NCBI RefSeq assembly: GCF_004114695.1
Contig: NZ_CP035310.1
Location: 124,001-188,000 of the forward strand
DNA length: 64,000 bases
Direction of reading: 5' to 3'
DNA from: Erythrobacter sp. HKB08
Lineage (GTDB): Bacteria; Pseudomonadota; Alphaproteobacteria; Sphingomonadales; Sphingomonadaceae
A program made the translations under genes and the position numbers. The stretch's first letter is position 1; every line of letters begins with the position of its first letter. Positions 1-8,461 of this stretch are shown one piece after another. Under the pieces are notes generated by a model. The model was not told where the DNA came from. It searched no databases and saw only the letters and a program-made list of their open reading frames with translations.

Positions 1-92
1 CGCCTTGCAATCATGGTTTGTTCTTGGGGCACAAGACAAGATTGGTCCAGTCGCAATGGACTTGCGCCCACAATTGTTGGCATGAGGGTTTC

Positions 93-1163
93 ATGAGCTG
101 GAACACATTCGGGCGGGTCTTCCGCTTCACCACCTGGGGGGAAAGCCACGGGCCGGCGATCGGCGCGGTGGTCGACGGGTGCCCGCCGGGCATCGAACTG
201 TCGGAAGAGGACATCCAGCCCTTCCTCGACGCACGCCGTCCGGGGCAGAGCAAATATACCACCCAGCGGCAGGAGCCCGACCAGGTCCGTATCCTGTCGG
301 GCGTGTTCGAGGGCAAGACCACCGGCACGCCGATCAGCCTGCTGATCGAGAACGTCGACCAGCGCAGCAAGGATTATTCGGAAGTCGCCAAGGCCTATCG
401 CCCGGGCCATGCCGACTACGCCTATGACGCAAAATACGGATTCCGCGACTACCGCGGCGGCGGCCGTTCGAGCGCGCGTGAAACCGCGATGCGCGTTGCG
501 GCAGGGGCCATCGCGCGCAAGGTGTTGGAGGGCGTGCAGATTTCCGCATGGGTCGAGCAGATCGGCGACAGCGCAATCGATTACGAGCGCTTCGATGCGC
601 ACGAAATCGGTAACAACCCCTTCTTCTGTCCCGACCCGCAAGCCGCCGAAGCCTGGGCGAAGCTGGTCGATGAAACGCGCAAGGCCGGCTCCTCCATCGG
701 GGCGAGTGTCGCCTGCAGCGCTCAAGGCGTTCCCGCCGGATGGGGCGCTCCGATCTACGCCAAGCTCGATGCCGACCTTGCCGGTGCGATGATGGGTATC
801 AACGCGGTCAAGGGCGTGGAGATCGGCGACGGTTTCGCAGCAGCCTCCGCAACGGGCGAGGCGAATGCCGATACCATGCGGCCGGGCGAGGACGGCGGGA
901 TCGAATTTGGCGCGAACCACGCAGGCGGTATCGCGGGCGGAATCTCGACCGGCCAGCCGGTCACCTGCCGCGTCGCCTTCAAGCCGACCAGTTCGATCCT
1001 CACCCCGGTCGAAACCATCACGCGCGACGGCGAGGCGACCGAAATCCGCACGAAGGGCCGCCACGACCCTTGCGTCGGCATTCGCGGCGTCCCGGTCGTC
1101 GAAGCGATGATGGCGCTGGTGCTCGCCGACCACATGCTGCTGCAACGCGCCCAGTGCGGTTAG
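93..1163 (+). CDS. aroC: Chorismate synthase
   Basis: Makes chorismate from 5-enolpyruvylshikimate-3-phosphate, the last common step of aromatic amino-acid synthesis, using reduced FMN. The 356-residue product has the family signatures in order: GESHG at residues 16-20, RPGHADY at 103-109, GGRSSARET at 123-131, and a C-terminal DPC-GIRG-PVVEAM block. Length matches bacterial AroC. An in-frame start exists upstream at 18, but ATG 93 gives the usual MSWNTFG N-terminus and has a GAGGG ribosome-binding site just before it. The stop codon overlaps the GTG start of the following serine hydrolase by one base, so the two are probably co-transcribed. The cytoplasmic role is certain from the motifs. 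Confidence 0.97.
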   Translation: MSWNTFGRVFRFTTWGESHGPAIGAVVDGCPPGIELSEEDIQPFLDARRPGQSKYTTQRQEPDQVRILSGVFEGKTTGTPISLLIENVDQRSKDYSEVAKAYRPGHADYAYDAKYGFRDYRGGGRSSARETAMRVAAGAIARKVLEGVQISAWVEQIGDSAIDYERFDAHEIGNNPFFCPDPQAAEAWAKLVDETRKAGSSIGASVACSAQGVPAGWGAPIYAKLDADLAGAMMGINAVKGVEIGDGFAAASATGEANADTMRPGEDGGIEFGANHAGGIAGGISTGQPVTCRVAFKPTSSILTPVETITRDGEATEIRTKGRHDPCVGIRGVPVVEAMMALVLADHMLLQRAQCG

Positions 1164-2662
1164 TGAACCGCCAGCGGGCCGGGCCGTGGGACCGGCGCAA
1201 GCAATCCCGTCGGCGGGGCGAATGGTGGTACCGGCTGATATCCGGCTGGCTTCTCGCTGCGTTGATCCTGATCGCCCCCGGTTTGTCGGCCTCGACCGAC
1301 AGCGCCCGAGTAGACAGCTTTATCGAGGCCGAGCTTCCGGCGAGCGCTGCGCCGGGATTGGCCTATGCGCGAGTTCGGGGAAGCGAGGTGATTGCTCGTG
1401 GTTTTGGCGAGCGGCTGGAAGCGAGCGGCGACCCCGTCACCGCCGACACGCTTTTCCCGATCGGGTCGGTGACCAAGAGCTTTACCGCGCTCGCCATCAT
1501 GCAATTGGTCGAAGCGGACCAAATCGGTCTCGACGACCCGGTATCGAAATATTTGCCCGCTTTCGACAGCGGTGCAGGCAGCAAGGTGACCCTGCGCCAG
1601 CTGCTCAATCATACCAGCGGGTATTCCACCGTTCAGGGCAATAGCCTGCACGGCAACGCAGAGGTCTCGCAGCTCGGCCTGGCCGACTATGCCGAACAGC
1701 TCGCTCTCGCAGGGCCGGCGGGCGCTCCGGGTGCGCATTGGGAATATTCCAACGCGAATTACCAGATTCTCGGCGCGGTGATCGAGCGTGCCAGCGGACA
1801 GGAATATGCCGACTACATCGATGCGCATATCTTCACGCCGCTTGGCATGACCGACAGCACGGTGGCGCTCGGGGCGTCACCTGCCAGAGCCGCCACAGGC
1901 CATCGCCCATGGTTCGGTGGCGTACGGCCCTTCGATGGAGGTGAAAACTATCGCATCCATGCGCCAGCAGGGGGAATTGTCTCGAGCGCCCGTGACATGG
2001 GGCGCTATCTCTCCATGTGGCTCAGCGGCGAAGACGACATCCTGAGCGCTGCGACGAAGGATCTCATGCTGGCACCGTCCAGTCCCTCATCGCCATTCTA
2101 TGGCCTGGGCTGGTCGATCGACCCTGCCCGGGGAACGACTTACCACACCGGTCTCGTACCCGGGTTTGAAACGCTTGCTGCGTTCGACCCGGCCGAAGGG
2201 ACGGGCGTCGTGATCATGGTCAATGCAAATGCCGGGCTCGGATTTGCCGACAACTGGTATTTGATCGGCGGAGCCGCGGCGCGGGCAATGGGTCAGCCTC
2301 ATGACGATGCCGGATCGCGTCTGGGGCCGCAGACAGCCTACCTTTCGATAGCCCTTCTCCCGCCGCTGTTTGTCCTGCTCGCGCTCATCTCATGGAAAGG
2401 GCGGGCGAGCTTGCGCAAGAAGAGAGAGAGCCTGGCAGGAAAGCTCGGCATCTGGCTGCCGCTGCCGGCGATGACCGCCTTGGCGGTCTTCCTTCTCGAA
2501 TATCTGCCACGGCTGTTCGGCGGGTCGATCGCGACGCTCCAGCTCTATCAACCCGACTTTGCCATGTGCTTGATCGCGGCGGCTATTTTGGCTCCGGCTT
2601 GGGCGCTATTGCGGGTGATATTGGCCCATTCGCCTGCTCGTGCACCGGCTGAGACTGCCTGA
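1163..2662 (+). CDS. Membrane-anchored serine hydrolase (class C beta-lactamase family)
   Basis: A penicillin-binding-protein-like serine hydrolase of 499 residues. The catalytic SxxK is SVTK at residues 102-105, the second-motif YSN is at 195-197, and HTG at 328-330 takes the place of KTG. An N-terminal hydrophobic segment (about 22-40) should anchor or export it, placing the enzymatic domain in the periplasm. After the domain come three more hydrophobic stretches (about 392-410, 428-448, 466-488), an arrangement seen in class C-like esterases and peptidases of unknown substrate. GTG 1163 overlaps the aroC stop by one base and is the only plausible start close to the anchor. Substrate cannot be inferred; beta-lactam resistance is not implied. 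Confidence 0.85.
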   Translation: MNRQRAGPWDRRKQSRRRGEWWYRLISGWLLAALILIAPGLSASTDSARVDSFIEAELPASAAPGLAYARVRGSEVIARGFGERLEASGDPVTADTLFPIGSVTKSFTALAIMQLVEADQIGLDDPVSKYLPAFDSGAGSKVTLRQLLNHTSGYSTVQGNSLHGNAEVSQLGLADYAEQLALAGPAGAPGAHWEYSNANYQILGAVIERASGQEYADYIDAHIFTPLGMTDSTVALGASPARAATGHRPWFGGVRPFDGGENYRIHAPAGGIVSSARDMGRYLSMWLSGEDDILSAATKDLMLAPSSPSSPFYGLGWSIDPARGTTYHTGLVPGFETLAAFDPAEGTGVVIMVNANAGLGFADNWYLIGGAAARAMGQPHDDAGSRLGPQTAYLSIALLPPLFVLLALISWKGRASLRKKRESLAGKLGIWLPLPAMTALAVFLLEYLPRLFGGSIATLQLYQPDFAMCLIAAAILAPAWALLRVILAHSPARAPAETA

Positions 2663-2782
2663 ATCACAGCCCCCAACGCGGATAGGCTGTCGAGCAAGTT
2701 GCGTTTTTTGCACCCGAAATAGGTAGTCGTTGCGCTTTTCGAAAGTTCCCGTCGATTGAACGAAAATTTCGATGTTCGCAAT

Positions 2783-2804
2783 CGCACAAACTCGCTTTTG
2801 TGCG
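2783..2804. promoter_or_regulatory. Inverted repeat in the ahpC promoter region
   Basis: CGCACAAA and TTTGTGCG form a perfect 8-bp inverted repeat separated by six bases, 62 bp before the ahpC start. A weak -10-like TATCTA lies at 2818-2823, which would put the right arm over the -35 position. This suggests an operator for a peroxide-responsive regulator, but it does not match the OxyR consensus I know. Other short palindromes lie just upstream, for example CGAAAATTTCG at 2761-2771. Confidence 0.45.
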
Positions 2805-2866
2805 CTGCATCACACCCTATCTAGCCCGTGAGTTTTCACCCCAGAACGATAAGGGAAACAGAAATC

Positions 2867-3433
2867 ATGGGTATCATCGGAAGCACCATCAAGCCGTTCA
2901 AGGCGACCGCATTCCAGAAGGGCAAGGACTTCTTCGACGTCACCGACGAAGACGTGAAGGGCAAGTGGAGCGTCTTCTTCTTCTACCCGGCGGACTTCAC
3001 CTTCGTGTGCCCGACCGAGCTCGAAGACCTCGGCGAGAAGTACGGCCTGCTGCAGGACATGGGCGTCGAAGTCTACGCCGTCAGCACCGACACGCACTTC
3101 AGCCACAAGGCCTGGAGCGACACCTCGGAGAAGATCGGCAAGCTCGAATTCCCGTTCCTCGGCGACCAGCTCCACACGCTGTCGAAGAACTTCAACGTCC
3201 TGCGTGAAGAAATGGGCCTCGCCGACCGTGCGACCTTCGTCGTCGATCCCGATGGCGTGATCCAGATCATGGAAATCACCTGCGAAGGCGTCGGCCGCAA
3301 TGCCAACGAACTGGCCCGCAAGATCAAGGCTGCGCAGTACGTCCGCAACAACCCCGGCCAGGTCTGCCCGGCCGCTTGGGAAGAGGGTGAAGAAACCCTC
3401 GCCCCGTCGCTGGATCTCGTCGGCAAGATCTAA
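2867..3433 (+). CDS. ahpC: Alkyl hydroperoxide reductase subunit C (typical 2-Cys peroxiredoxin)
   Basis: Reduces hydrogen peroxide, organic peroxides and peroxynitrite in the cytoplasm, and is itself recycled by AhpF. The 188-residue product carries the peroxidatic cysteine in DFTFVCPTE (Cys48) and the resolving cysteine in QVCPAAW (Cys167), as in enterobacterial AhpC. ATG 2867 is chosen over an upstream in-frame start at 2828 because it follows AAGGGA and gives the standard [12 protein letters not shown]-terminus. ahpF follows after 154 bp that contain a strong hairpin. The leader has palindromic sequences consistent with oxidative-stress control. Confidence 0.97.
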   Translation: MGIIGSTIKPFKATAFQKGKDFFDVTDEDVKGKWSVFFFYPADFTFVCPTELEDLGEKYGLLQDMGVEVYAVSTDTHFSHKAWSDTSEKIGKLEFPFLGDQLHTLSKNFNVLREEMGLADRATFVVDPDGVIQIMEITCEGVGRNANELARKIKAAQYVRNNPGQVCPAAWEEGEETLAPSLDLVGKI

Positions 3434-3503
3434 GCGGGAACCGAACCGAATATCCGCGCATTGGCGTGGGTATAAGCCCGAGCCCTAGAGTTCGGGTCGC
3501 TTG

Positions 3504-3547
3504 AAGGCCCGGGGCAACCCTCCCCCTCCCCCCGCCCCGGGCCTTTT
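3504..3547 (+). terminator. Hairpin between ahpC and ahpF (partial terminator/attenuator)
   Basis: AAGGCCCGGGGC (3504-3515) and GCCCCGGGCCTT (3534-3545) are perfect 12-bp complementary arms around an 18-nt pyrimidine-rich loop, followed by a short T run. The stem is GC-rich enough to stop most transcription after ahpC. AhpC is normally made in large excess over AhpF, which fits an attenuating or transcript-stabilising hairpin in a shared operon. Confidence 0.75.
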
Positions 3548-3587
3548 CAACCCACATTTCCGGCAACACTCGATGGAGAGACGCCCC

Positions 3588-5180
3588 ATGGCCATGCTCG
3601 ACGCAACCATGCAGCAGCAGCTCAAGCAGTATCTCGCCAACCTGCGCGAACCGATCGAACTGGTCGCTTCGCTCGGCGACGATGCGAAATCGCAGCAGAC
3701 GCGCGATCTCCTGACCGAGATTGCCGAGCTGCACGACATGGTCTCCGCCCAGTTCGACGGGACCGACGAGCGCAAGCCCAGCTTCATCATCCGCCGCGCG
3801 TCGGACGCGCAGAAGTGGGTGCGCTTTGCCGGCCTGCCGATGGGGCATGAATTCACTTCGCTCGTCCTCGCCCTGCTGTGGGCGGGCGGCCACCCGCCGA
3901 AGGTCGACGCGGAGCAGCTCGAAGCTATCGAGCGTCTCGAAGGCGACTTCGAGTTCGAGATGTATTTCTCTCTCAGCTGCCACAACTGCCCCGACGTGGT
4001 GCAGGCACTGACGCTGATGGCGCTGACCAACCCGCGCATCACCGCCACGCTGATCGAAGGCGGCACCTTCAAGGACGAAGTCGACGCGCGCGACATCATG
4101 GCCGTGCCTTCGACCTTCCTGAACGGCGAGCTGTTCTACAACGGCAAGATGGACCTCGCCGACATCCTCGCACAGCTCGACAGCGGTGCGAGCGAGCGCG
4201 AGGCTGCCAAGCTCAACGAAGCCGAGCCGTTCGAAGTGCTTGTCCTCGGTGGCGGCCCGGCCGGCGTTTCGGCGTCGATCTACACCGCGCGCAAGGGTTT
4301 CCGCACCGGCATCGCAGCGGAGCGTTTCGGCGGCCAGCTCAACGATACGCTCGGCATCGAGAACCTCGCCGGTACGCCTTACACCGAAGGTCCGAAGCTG
4401 ACCGAACAGCTGCGCCAGCAGGTCAATGAGAACGCCATCGAGATGATGGATCGCCTGCAGGCGGAAAAGCTCGTCCCGGCAAGCGAGCCGGGCGGGATGC
4501 ACGAAGTGCTCTTCACCAATGGCGCGTCGCTCAAGACCCGCAGCCTCATTCTCGCCACCGGCGCCCGCTGGCGCAATCTCGGGGTGCCGGGCGAGCAGGA
4601 ATATCGCAACAAGGGCGTGGCCTACTGCCCGCACTGCGACGGCCCGCTGTTCAAGGGCAAGCGCATCGCGGTCATCGGCGGCGGCAATTCGGGCGTCGAA
4701 GCGGCGATCGACCTTGCCAAGATCGTCGGTCACGTCACGCTGATCGAATTCGACGACCGCCTGCGCGCAGACGAAGTGCTGCAGGCCAAGCTCGCCAGCT
4801 TCGACAACGTGCGCATCATCAAGTCCGCGCAGACGACCGAAGTCACCGGCGACGGCAAGCGCGTCAACGGCCTCGTCTACAAGGATCGAAAGACCGGCGA
4901 GGAACATACGGTCGAGCTCGAAGGCATCTTCGTCCAGATCGGACTCGTCCCGAATACCGAGTGGCTGAAGGGCAGCGGCATCGCGCTCAGCCAGTACGGC
5001 GAGATCGAGACCGACGTCGAAGGCGCGACCAACCTGCCGGGTATCTTCGGCGCAGGCGACTGCACCACCGTGCCCTACAAGCAGATCGTCGTCGCGATGG
5101 GTGAAGGCTCGAAGGCCGCGCTGTCCGCCTTCGACTACCTGATCCGCACCCAGCCGGCGGAAGAACGCGTCGCCGCCTAG
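3588..5180 (+). CDS. ahpF: Alkyl hydroperoxide reductase subunit F
   Basis: A flavoprotein that moves electrons from NAD(P)H through FAD and two disulfides to AhpC. The 530-residue product has a double thioredoxin-like N-terminal domain with redox pair CHNC (131-134), then a thioredoxin-reductase-like part with FAD-binding GGGPAG (221-226), active-site CPHC (347-350) and NAD-binding GGGNSG (364-369). Length is normal for AhpF. ATG 3588 is preferred over ATG 3594 because GGAGAG lies seven bases upstream. It is the partner of ahpC just upstream. Its stop overlaps the stop of the convergent smr gene, and no separate terminator is visible there. Confidence 0.97.
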   Translation: MAMLDATMQQQLKQYLANLREPIELVASLGDDAKSQQTRDLLTEIAELHDMVSAQFDGTDERKPSFIIRRASDAQKWVRFAGLPMGHEFTSLVLALLWAGGHPPKVDAEQLEAIERLEGDFEFEMYFSLSCHNCPDVVQALTLMALTNPRITATLIEGGTFKDEVDARDIMAVPSTFLNGELFYNGKMDLADILAQLDSGASEREAAKLNEAEPFEVLVLGGGPAGVSASIYTARKGFRTGIAAERFGGQLNDTLGIENLAGTPYTEGPKLTEQLRQQVNENAIEMMDRLQAEKLVPASEPGGMHEVLFTNGASLKTRSLILATGARWRNLGVPGEQEYRNKGVAYCPHCDGPLFKGKRIAVIGGGNSGVEAAIDLAKIVGHVTLIEFDDRLRADEVLQAKLASFDNVRIIKSAQTTEVTGDGKRVNGLVYKDRKTGEEHTVELEGIFVQIGLVPNTEWLKGSGIALSQYGEIETDVEGATNLPGIFGAGDCTTVPYKQIVVAMGEGSKAALSAFDYLIRTQPAEERVAA

Positions 5181-5794
5181 CGGTTGCGCTTCAGCACGAG
5201 ATAAAGCGCACCCTCGCCCCCGTGGCGGCGGTGCGCTTTTCGTATGGCGGCAATGTCCGCGCCGTGAGGACCGGCGGCGAGCCAGTCGAGGATCTTCGCC
5301 CTGATTGCGCCGCGCCGCGATCCGCGATCGGCGGCATCGACCGGGCGCGGCTTGCCGGTCACGACCAGCACCAGCCGTGCGCCCATCGCTTTGGCCTGGA
5401 ACAGTCCGCTTTCGAGCCGGTTGTAGGCCGCGTCGAGCGAATGACCGTGCAGGTCGAGCGAGAAGTCGGGTTCCGCCTGACCGCTCTTGAGCTTGCGGTC
5501 CCAATGGGAATCGAGCCCGTGCTTGGGCAGGGGTTCCGGCCTGCGGTCAGGCAGCGGGACGGGATCGGGCTTGCGCGCATGACCGCGGTTCGCCCCGATA
5601 CCACGGTCGAGCAATTCGCGAAAATGCGGTTCACGCTGCGGCATCACCGGCTTGGACGGCTGCGGCACGGGATGGGATGGCTCGCGCACTGGCTTGGCGC
5701 GTACCGGCCTGCGGCTTTCGAGCGGGGTCACGCTCGCCGCGAGCCTTTCCCACGCGGCAGCTTCCTCTTCGGTCAGGCCGCGCGGCGCACTCAT
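5177..5794 (-). CDS. Smr/MutS2-domain DNA-binding protein
   Basis: A 205-residue protein with a basic, proline-rich N-terminal half and a C-terminal Smr domain (about 115-205). The domain shows the typical [11 protein letters not shown] segment, a VVTGKP strand-turn, and a final [11 protein letters not shown]. Stand-alone Smr proteins are nucleases or nucleic-acid binders; the substrate of this subgroup is not known to me. Its ATG overlaps the mltA stop as ATGA, so it is coupled to mltA and the Tim44-like gene. The same trio sits near secB in many alphaproteobacteria. Confidence 0.85.
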   Translation of the reverse strand: MSAPRGLTEEEAAAWERLAASVTPLESRRPVRAKPVREPSHPVPQPSKPVMPQREPHFRELLDRGIGANRGHARKPDPVPLPDRRPEPLPKHGLDSHWDRKLKSGQAEPDFSLDLHGHSLDAAYNRLESGLFQAKAMGARLVLVVTGKPRPVDAADRGSRRGAIRAKILDWLAAGPHGADIAAIRKAHRRHGGEGALYLVLKRNR

Positions 5795-6972
5795 CGTGTC
5801 TTGAGACGGCTGGCTGCGCTCTTGGGAAGGAGGATAACCGCCTGTCCGCGCCCGCTCATGCCGCCGGCAACTTCGCGCGCGCGCTCGCCTGCACCCCAGA
5901 ACGTATCGAACCGGTTCGCGCCCTTTATCGCGCCGCCGGTGTCCTGCGCGATCCACAACCCGTTGGCTTCCGGCCGGTCGAGGCGGAGCCAGACCGGCGC
6001 GCCATAGGGCACGAAATTGGGATCGACCGCGACCGAGCTTTCGCCGCGTACCGGCACGCCCAGCGAGCCGAGCGGGCCGTCGCCGGTCAGCTCGCGGAAG
6101 AACACCCAGCTTTCGTTGAGCCGCATGAGGTCGCGGCCCTCTGCCGGGTTCTCCCGGATATATTGCATGATGCCCTGCATCGAACCGGCATATTGGCCAG
6201 GCCCGTCGCCGAGCAGTCCGCGTTCGCGCATGACGCCGCCGATACCGGTGTAGGCGTGACCGTTCTGCCCGGCATAGCCGATGCGGATGACCTCGCCCTC
6301 GGGCGTCACCAGTCGCCCGCTACCCTGGATCTGGAGGAAGAACAGCTCGACCGGATCGGCGGCCCAGGCGATCTCGAGCCCGCGCCCTTCGAGCGCGCCG
6401 TCCTCGATCTCGGCGCGGGTGAAATATTCGACGCAGCGCCCGTCGGGCAGCCTGCGGCTGAGCGGGGCACGCCCTGTGCGTTCGCTTTCGGCGATATCCT
6501 CGCGCCAGCAGCGCTCGAGGTCGGACGGCATGCCGTAGACCGGTGCATCGAAGCCGGGACGCCGGGTGCGCGAGCCGCGAATCTCGGGCTCGAAATATCC
6601 AGTCGCGAAAGCTTCGCCCGTGCCGACGCGGACCGGCTCGAAATAGGCGGCGAAGAAATTGCGCGGATCGCCGGAGAAGCTGCGCGCCGCGCCGCACACG
6701 GCCTGCCAGTCTTCCGGCGTAGTCAGGCCCGAGCGGTCCTCGCGGCTTTCGGCATAGCGGCAGGATTCGCGAAAGGAGGCGAGGCCCGTCTGCGCATCCT
6801 CTCGCTCCATGCCGAGCGCATTGATCGAACCCGCGCTCGCCACGCCGAGCAGCAGGGCGGAACTGGCCGCGACCGGCGGGGTCACCGGCGCAGTCGATTT
6901 GGGAATGACGGTGCAGGCTGCGAGCACGCTCGCCGCGCCGAGGATCGTCAGGCGCTGCGCGGCACGAAGCAT
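5791..6972 (-). CDS. mltA: Membrane-bound lytic murein transglycosylase A (lipoprotein)
   Basis: Cleaves the glycan strands of peptidoglycan to 1,6-anhydro products. The 393-residue precursor has a lipoprotein signal with lipobox VLAAC (Cys20), an MltA barrel domain in the middle (GYFEPEIRGSR, FFLQIQGSGRL segments), and a C-terminal 3D domain (GESSVAVDPNFVPYGAP and AQDTGGAIKGANRFD) bearing the catalytic aspartates. It should be anchored in the outer membrane facing the periplasm. It lies between the Tim44-like gene and smr, all on the minus strand, and its TGA stop overlaps the smr ATG. Confidence 0.95.
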   Translation of the reverse strand: MLRAAQRLTILGAASVLAACTVIPKSTAPVTPPVAASSALLLGVASAGSINALGMEREDAQTGLASFRESCRYAESREDRSGLTTPEDWQAVCGAARSFSGDPRNFFAAYFEPVRVGTGEAFATGYFEPEIRGSRTRRPGFDAPVYGMPSDLERCWREDIAESERTGRAPLSRRLPDGRCVEYFTRAEIEDGALEGRGLEIAWAADPVELFFLQIQGSGRLVTPEGEVIRIGYAGQNGHAYTGIGGVMRERGLLGDGPGQYAGSMQGIMQYIRENPAEGRDLMRLNESWVFFRELTGDGPLGSLGVPVRGESSVAVDPNFVPYGAPVWLRLDRPEANGLWIAQDTGGAIKGANRFDTFWGAGERAREVAGGMSGRGQAVILLPKSAASRLKTR

Positions 6973-6979
6973 TGCGGGA

Positions 6980-7642
6980 TCAGGCCTGGTCGGTTTCGTC
7001 GAGCAGCCAGTTGGGATCGCTGGACTTCACGTCGCGCATGAAGGTCCAGATGTCGCGGCTTTCGATCGCATCGTCGAGCGAGCCGGCGATCATGTTGCCA
7101 TCCTTGTCGCGCGTGACCGCAGCGATATCGGCGACGAACAGCACCGCCACGCGGGCGATCGAGCCGTCGAGTTCGGCATGGTCGATCTTCGCTTCCTCGA
7201 TACGGATCAGCTTGTTCTCGAGAACCTCGCCGGCATCTTCGCGCGCGGAAATCGCGGCATCGAAGCTCTGGTAAACGTCATCGTCGCACAGTTCGCGAAG
7301 GGTTTCGCGGTCGCCCTTCCAGAAGGCTTCGAGCACCATGGAATAGGCACCCTTGGCCCCTTCGAGGAAACCGGTGATGTCGAAAGTGCGGTCGGCCGCA
7401 GCGATCGCGCGCACGCCCTGCTCGACCACCGGCATGGTGCCGGGGAAGGCGTTGGGCTGCGCCTGCGAAGCAGGCTGCGCGGCTTGCGGCGCCTTGGGCA
7501 TCGGCTTGCTGCCCGTCACGGTCGGATCGAGGCGCGTCGGGATCGATTCCTCTTCATGCTCGGCACGGCGGCCAAGCACGGAATAGAGCCGAAAGCCGAG
7601 AAACGCGGCGATCATGGCGAGGATGACGATCTCGTAAATCAC
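6980..7642 (-). CDS. Tim44/TimA-like membrane-associated protein
   Basis: A 220-residue protein with one N-terminal transmembrane segment (IYEIVILAMIAAFLGFRLY), a proline/glutamine-rich linker, and a C-terminal Tim44-like domain of NTF2 type (about 95-215; the WTFMRDVKSSDPNWLLDET ending is typical). Bacterial homologues are thought to act as inner-membrane adaptors. The start is taken as GTG 7642, just before the membrane segment; a longer open frame runs to 7735 but adds an unlikely leader. It precedes mltA by seven bases and is divergent from secB, a location that fits a role in envelope biogenesis. Confidence 0.85.
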   Translation of the reverse strand: MIYEIVILAMIAAFLGFRLYSVLGRRAEHEEESIPTRLDPTVTGSKPMPKAPQAAQPASQAQPNAFPGTMPVVEQGVRAIAAADRTFDITGFLEGAKGAYSMVLEAFWKGDRETLRELCDDDVYQSFDAAISAREDAGEVLENKLIRIEEAKIDHAELDGSIARVAVLFVADIAAVTRDKDGNMIAGSLDDAIESRDIWTFMRDVKSSDPNWLLDETDQA

Positions 7643-7891
7643 GTGGACTAACCTGCTTTCCTTCCAGTCTGGCCACTCACCGCAACCAGCCTTGTTCCTA
7701 CCTGCCTTAAATAGGAAAGGATTACAAATGAACAACGGGTGGATCGGATGCGAAACATCGCACCTCGATTGCGCCCTGTCGCACAGGTCCTTCGCGCATT
7801 GCGAGGCGCGGCGAGCGGTGCTAGGCGCGCCGCGAACGGGCGCTGCGTGGGCGGTGCCGACCTACTCGCATTGAAACGAAAGACGCATTCC

Positions 7892-8413
7892 ATGGCCGAC
7901 GAAGGCGACATCCTCACCGACCTCAACTCCCAGGGCGCTCCGAACGGCGCGGACAACCAGCCGGTTGCCGGGGTTATCTCGCAGTATATCAAGGACATGT
8001 CGGTCGAGAACCCGCACGCGCCCGATTCCTACCAGTGGACGGACAAGCCGCAGGTCGACCTGCAGTTCAACATCGGCGCGAACCAGGTGAACGACGAGAT
8101 CCACGAGGTCGAACTCAAGATCAACGTCAACGCCAAGGCCGAACAGGGCAGCATCTACCTGATCGAACTGTCCTATTGCGGCCTCGTCGGCATGCGCAAC
8201 CTGCCGGAAGACCAGGCCCACGCGTTTCTCTACGCCGAAGCGCCGCGCCTGCTGTTCCCCTTCGCGCGCCGCGTCATTGCCGATGCGACTCGCGATGCCG
8301 GCTACCAGCCGCTGGTGCTTGATCCGATCGACTTCAACGGCCTTTACGTCCAGCGCCTCCAGGCCCAGCAGGCACAGGCTGCTGCCCAGGGCGCGCCCGC
8401 CGGCGACGCCTGA
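7892..8413 (+). CDS. secB: Protein-export chaperone SecB
   Basis: A tetrameric chaperone that keeps preproteins unfolded and hands them to SecA. The 173-residue product contains the conserved SecB core: an acidic N-terminus, YIKDMSVENPHAP, VELKINV, YLIELSYCGLV, LYAEAPRLLFPFARRVIADATRDAGYQPL (shown in parts), and a glutamine/alanine-rich tail. ATG 7892 starts the acidic MADEGDI segment; an upstream in-frame ATG at 7739 would add 51 arginine-rich residues that are not SecB-like. It is divergent from the Tim44-like gene. Confidence 0.96.
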   Translation: MADEGDILTDLNSQGAPNGADNQPVAGVISQYIKDMSVENPHAPDSYQWTDKPQVDLQFNIGANQVNDEIHEVELKINVNAKAEQGSIYLIELSYCGLVGMRNLPEDQAHAFLYAEAPRLLFPFARRVIADATRDAGYQPLVLDPIDFNGLYVQRLQAQQAQAAAQGAPAGDA

Positions 8414-8461
8414 GCACCGGGCCGCTAGCGAGCTCGCGCGCAGCATGAACCGGCTCGCATC

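Noticed and set aside
1163-2662. Beta-lactamase resistance gene
   Set aside because: The SxxK, YSN and HTG motifs place it in the wide class C-like serine hydrolase family, but the HTG triad variant and the C-terminal membrane helices argue for an esterase or peptidase. Resistance cannot be claimed.
3324-5504. Long open frame (726 codons) on the minus strand opposite ahpF
   Set aside because: It mirrors the codon pattern of a certain gene (ahpF), is arginine- and aspartate-rich without any recognisable motif, and runs through the smr gene as well. A GC-rich shadow.
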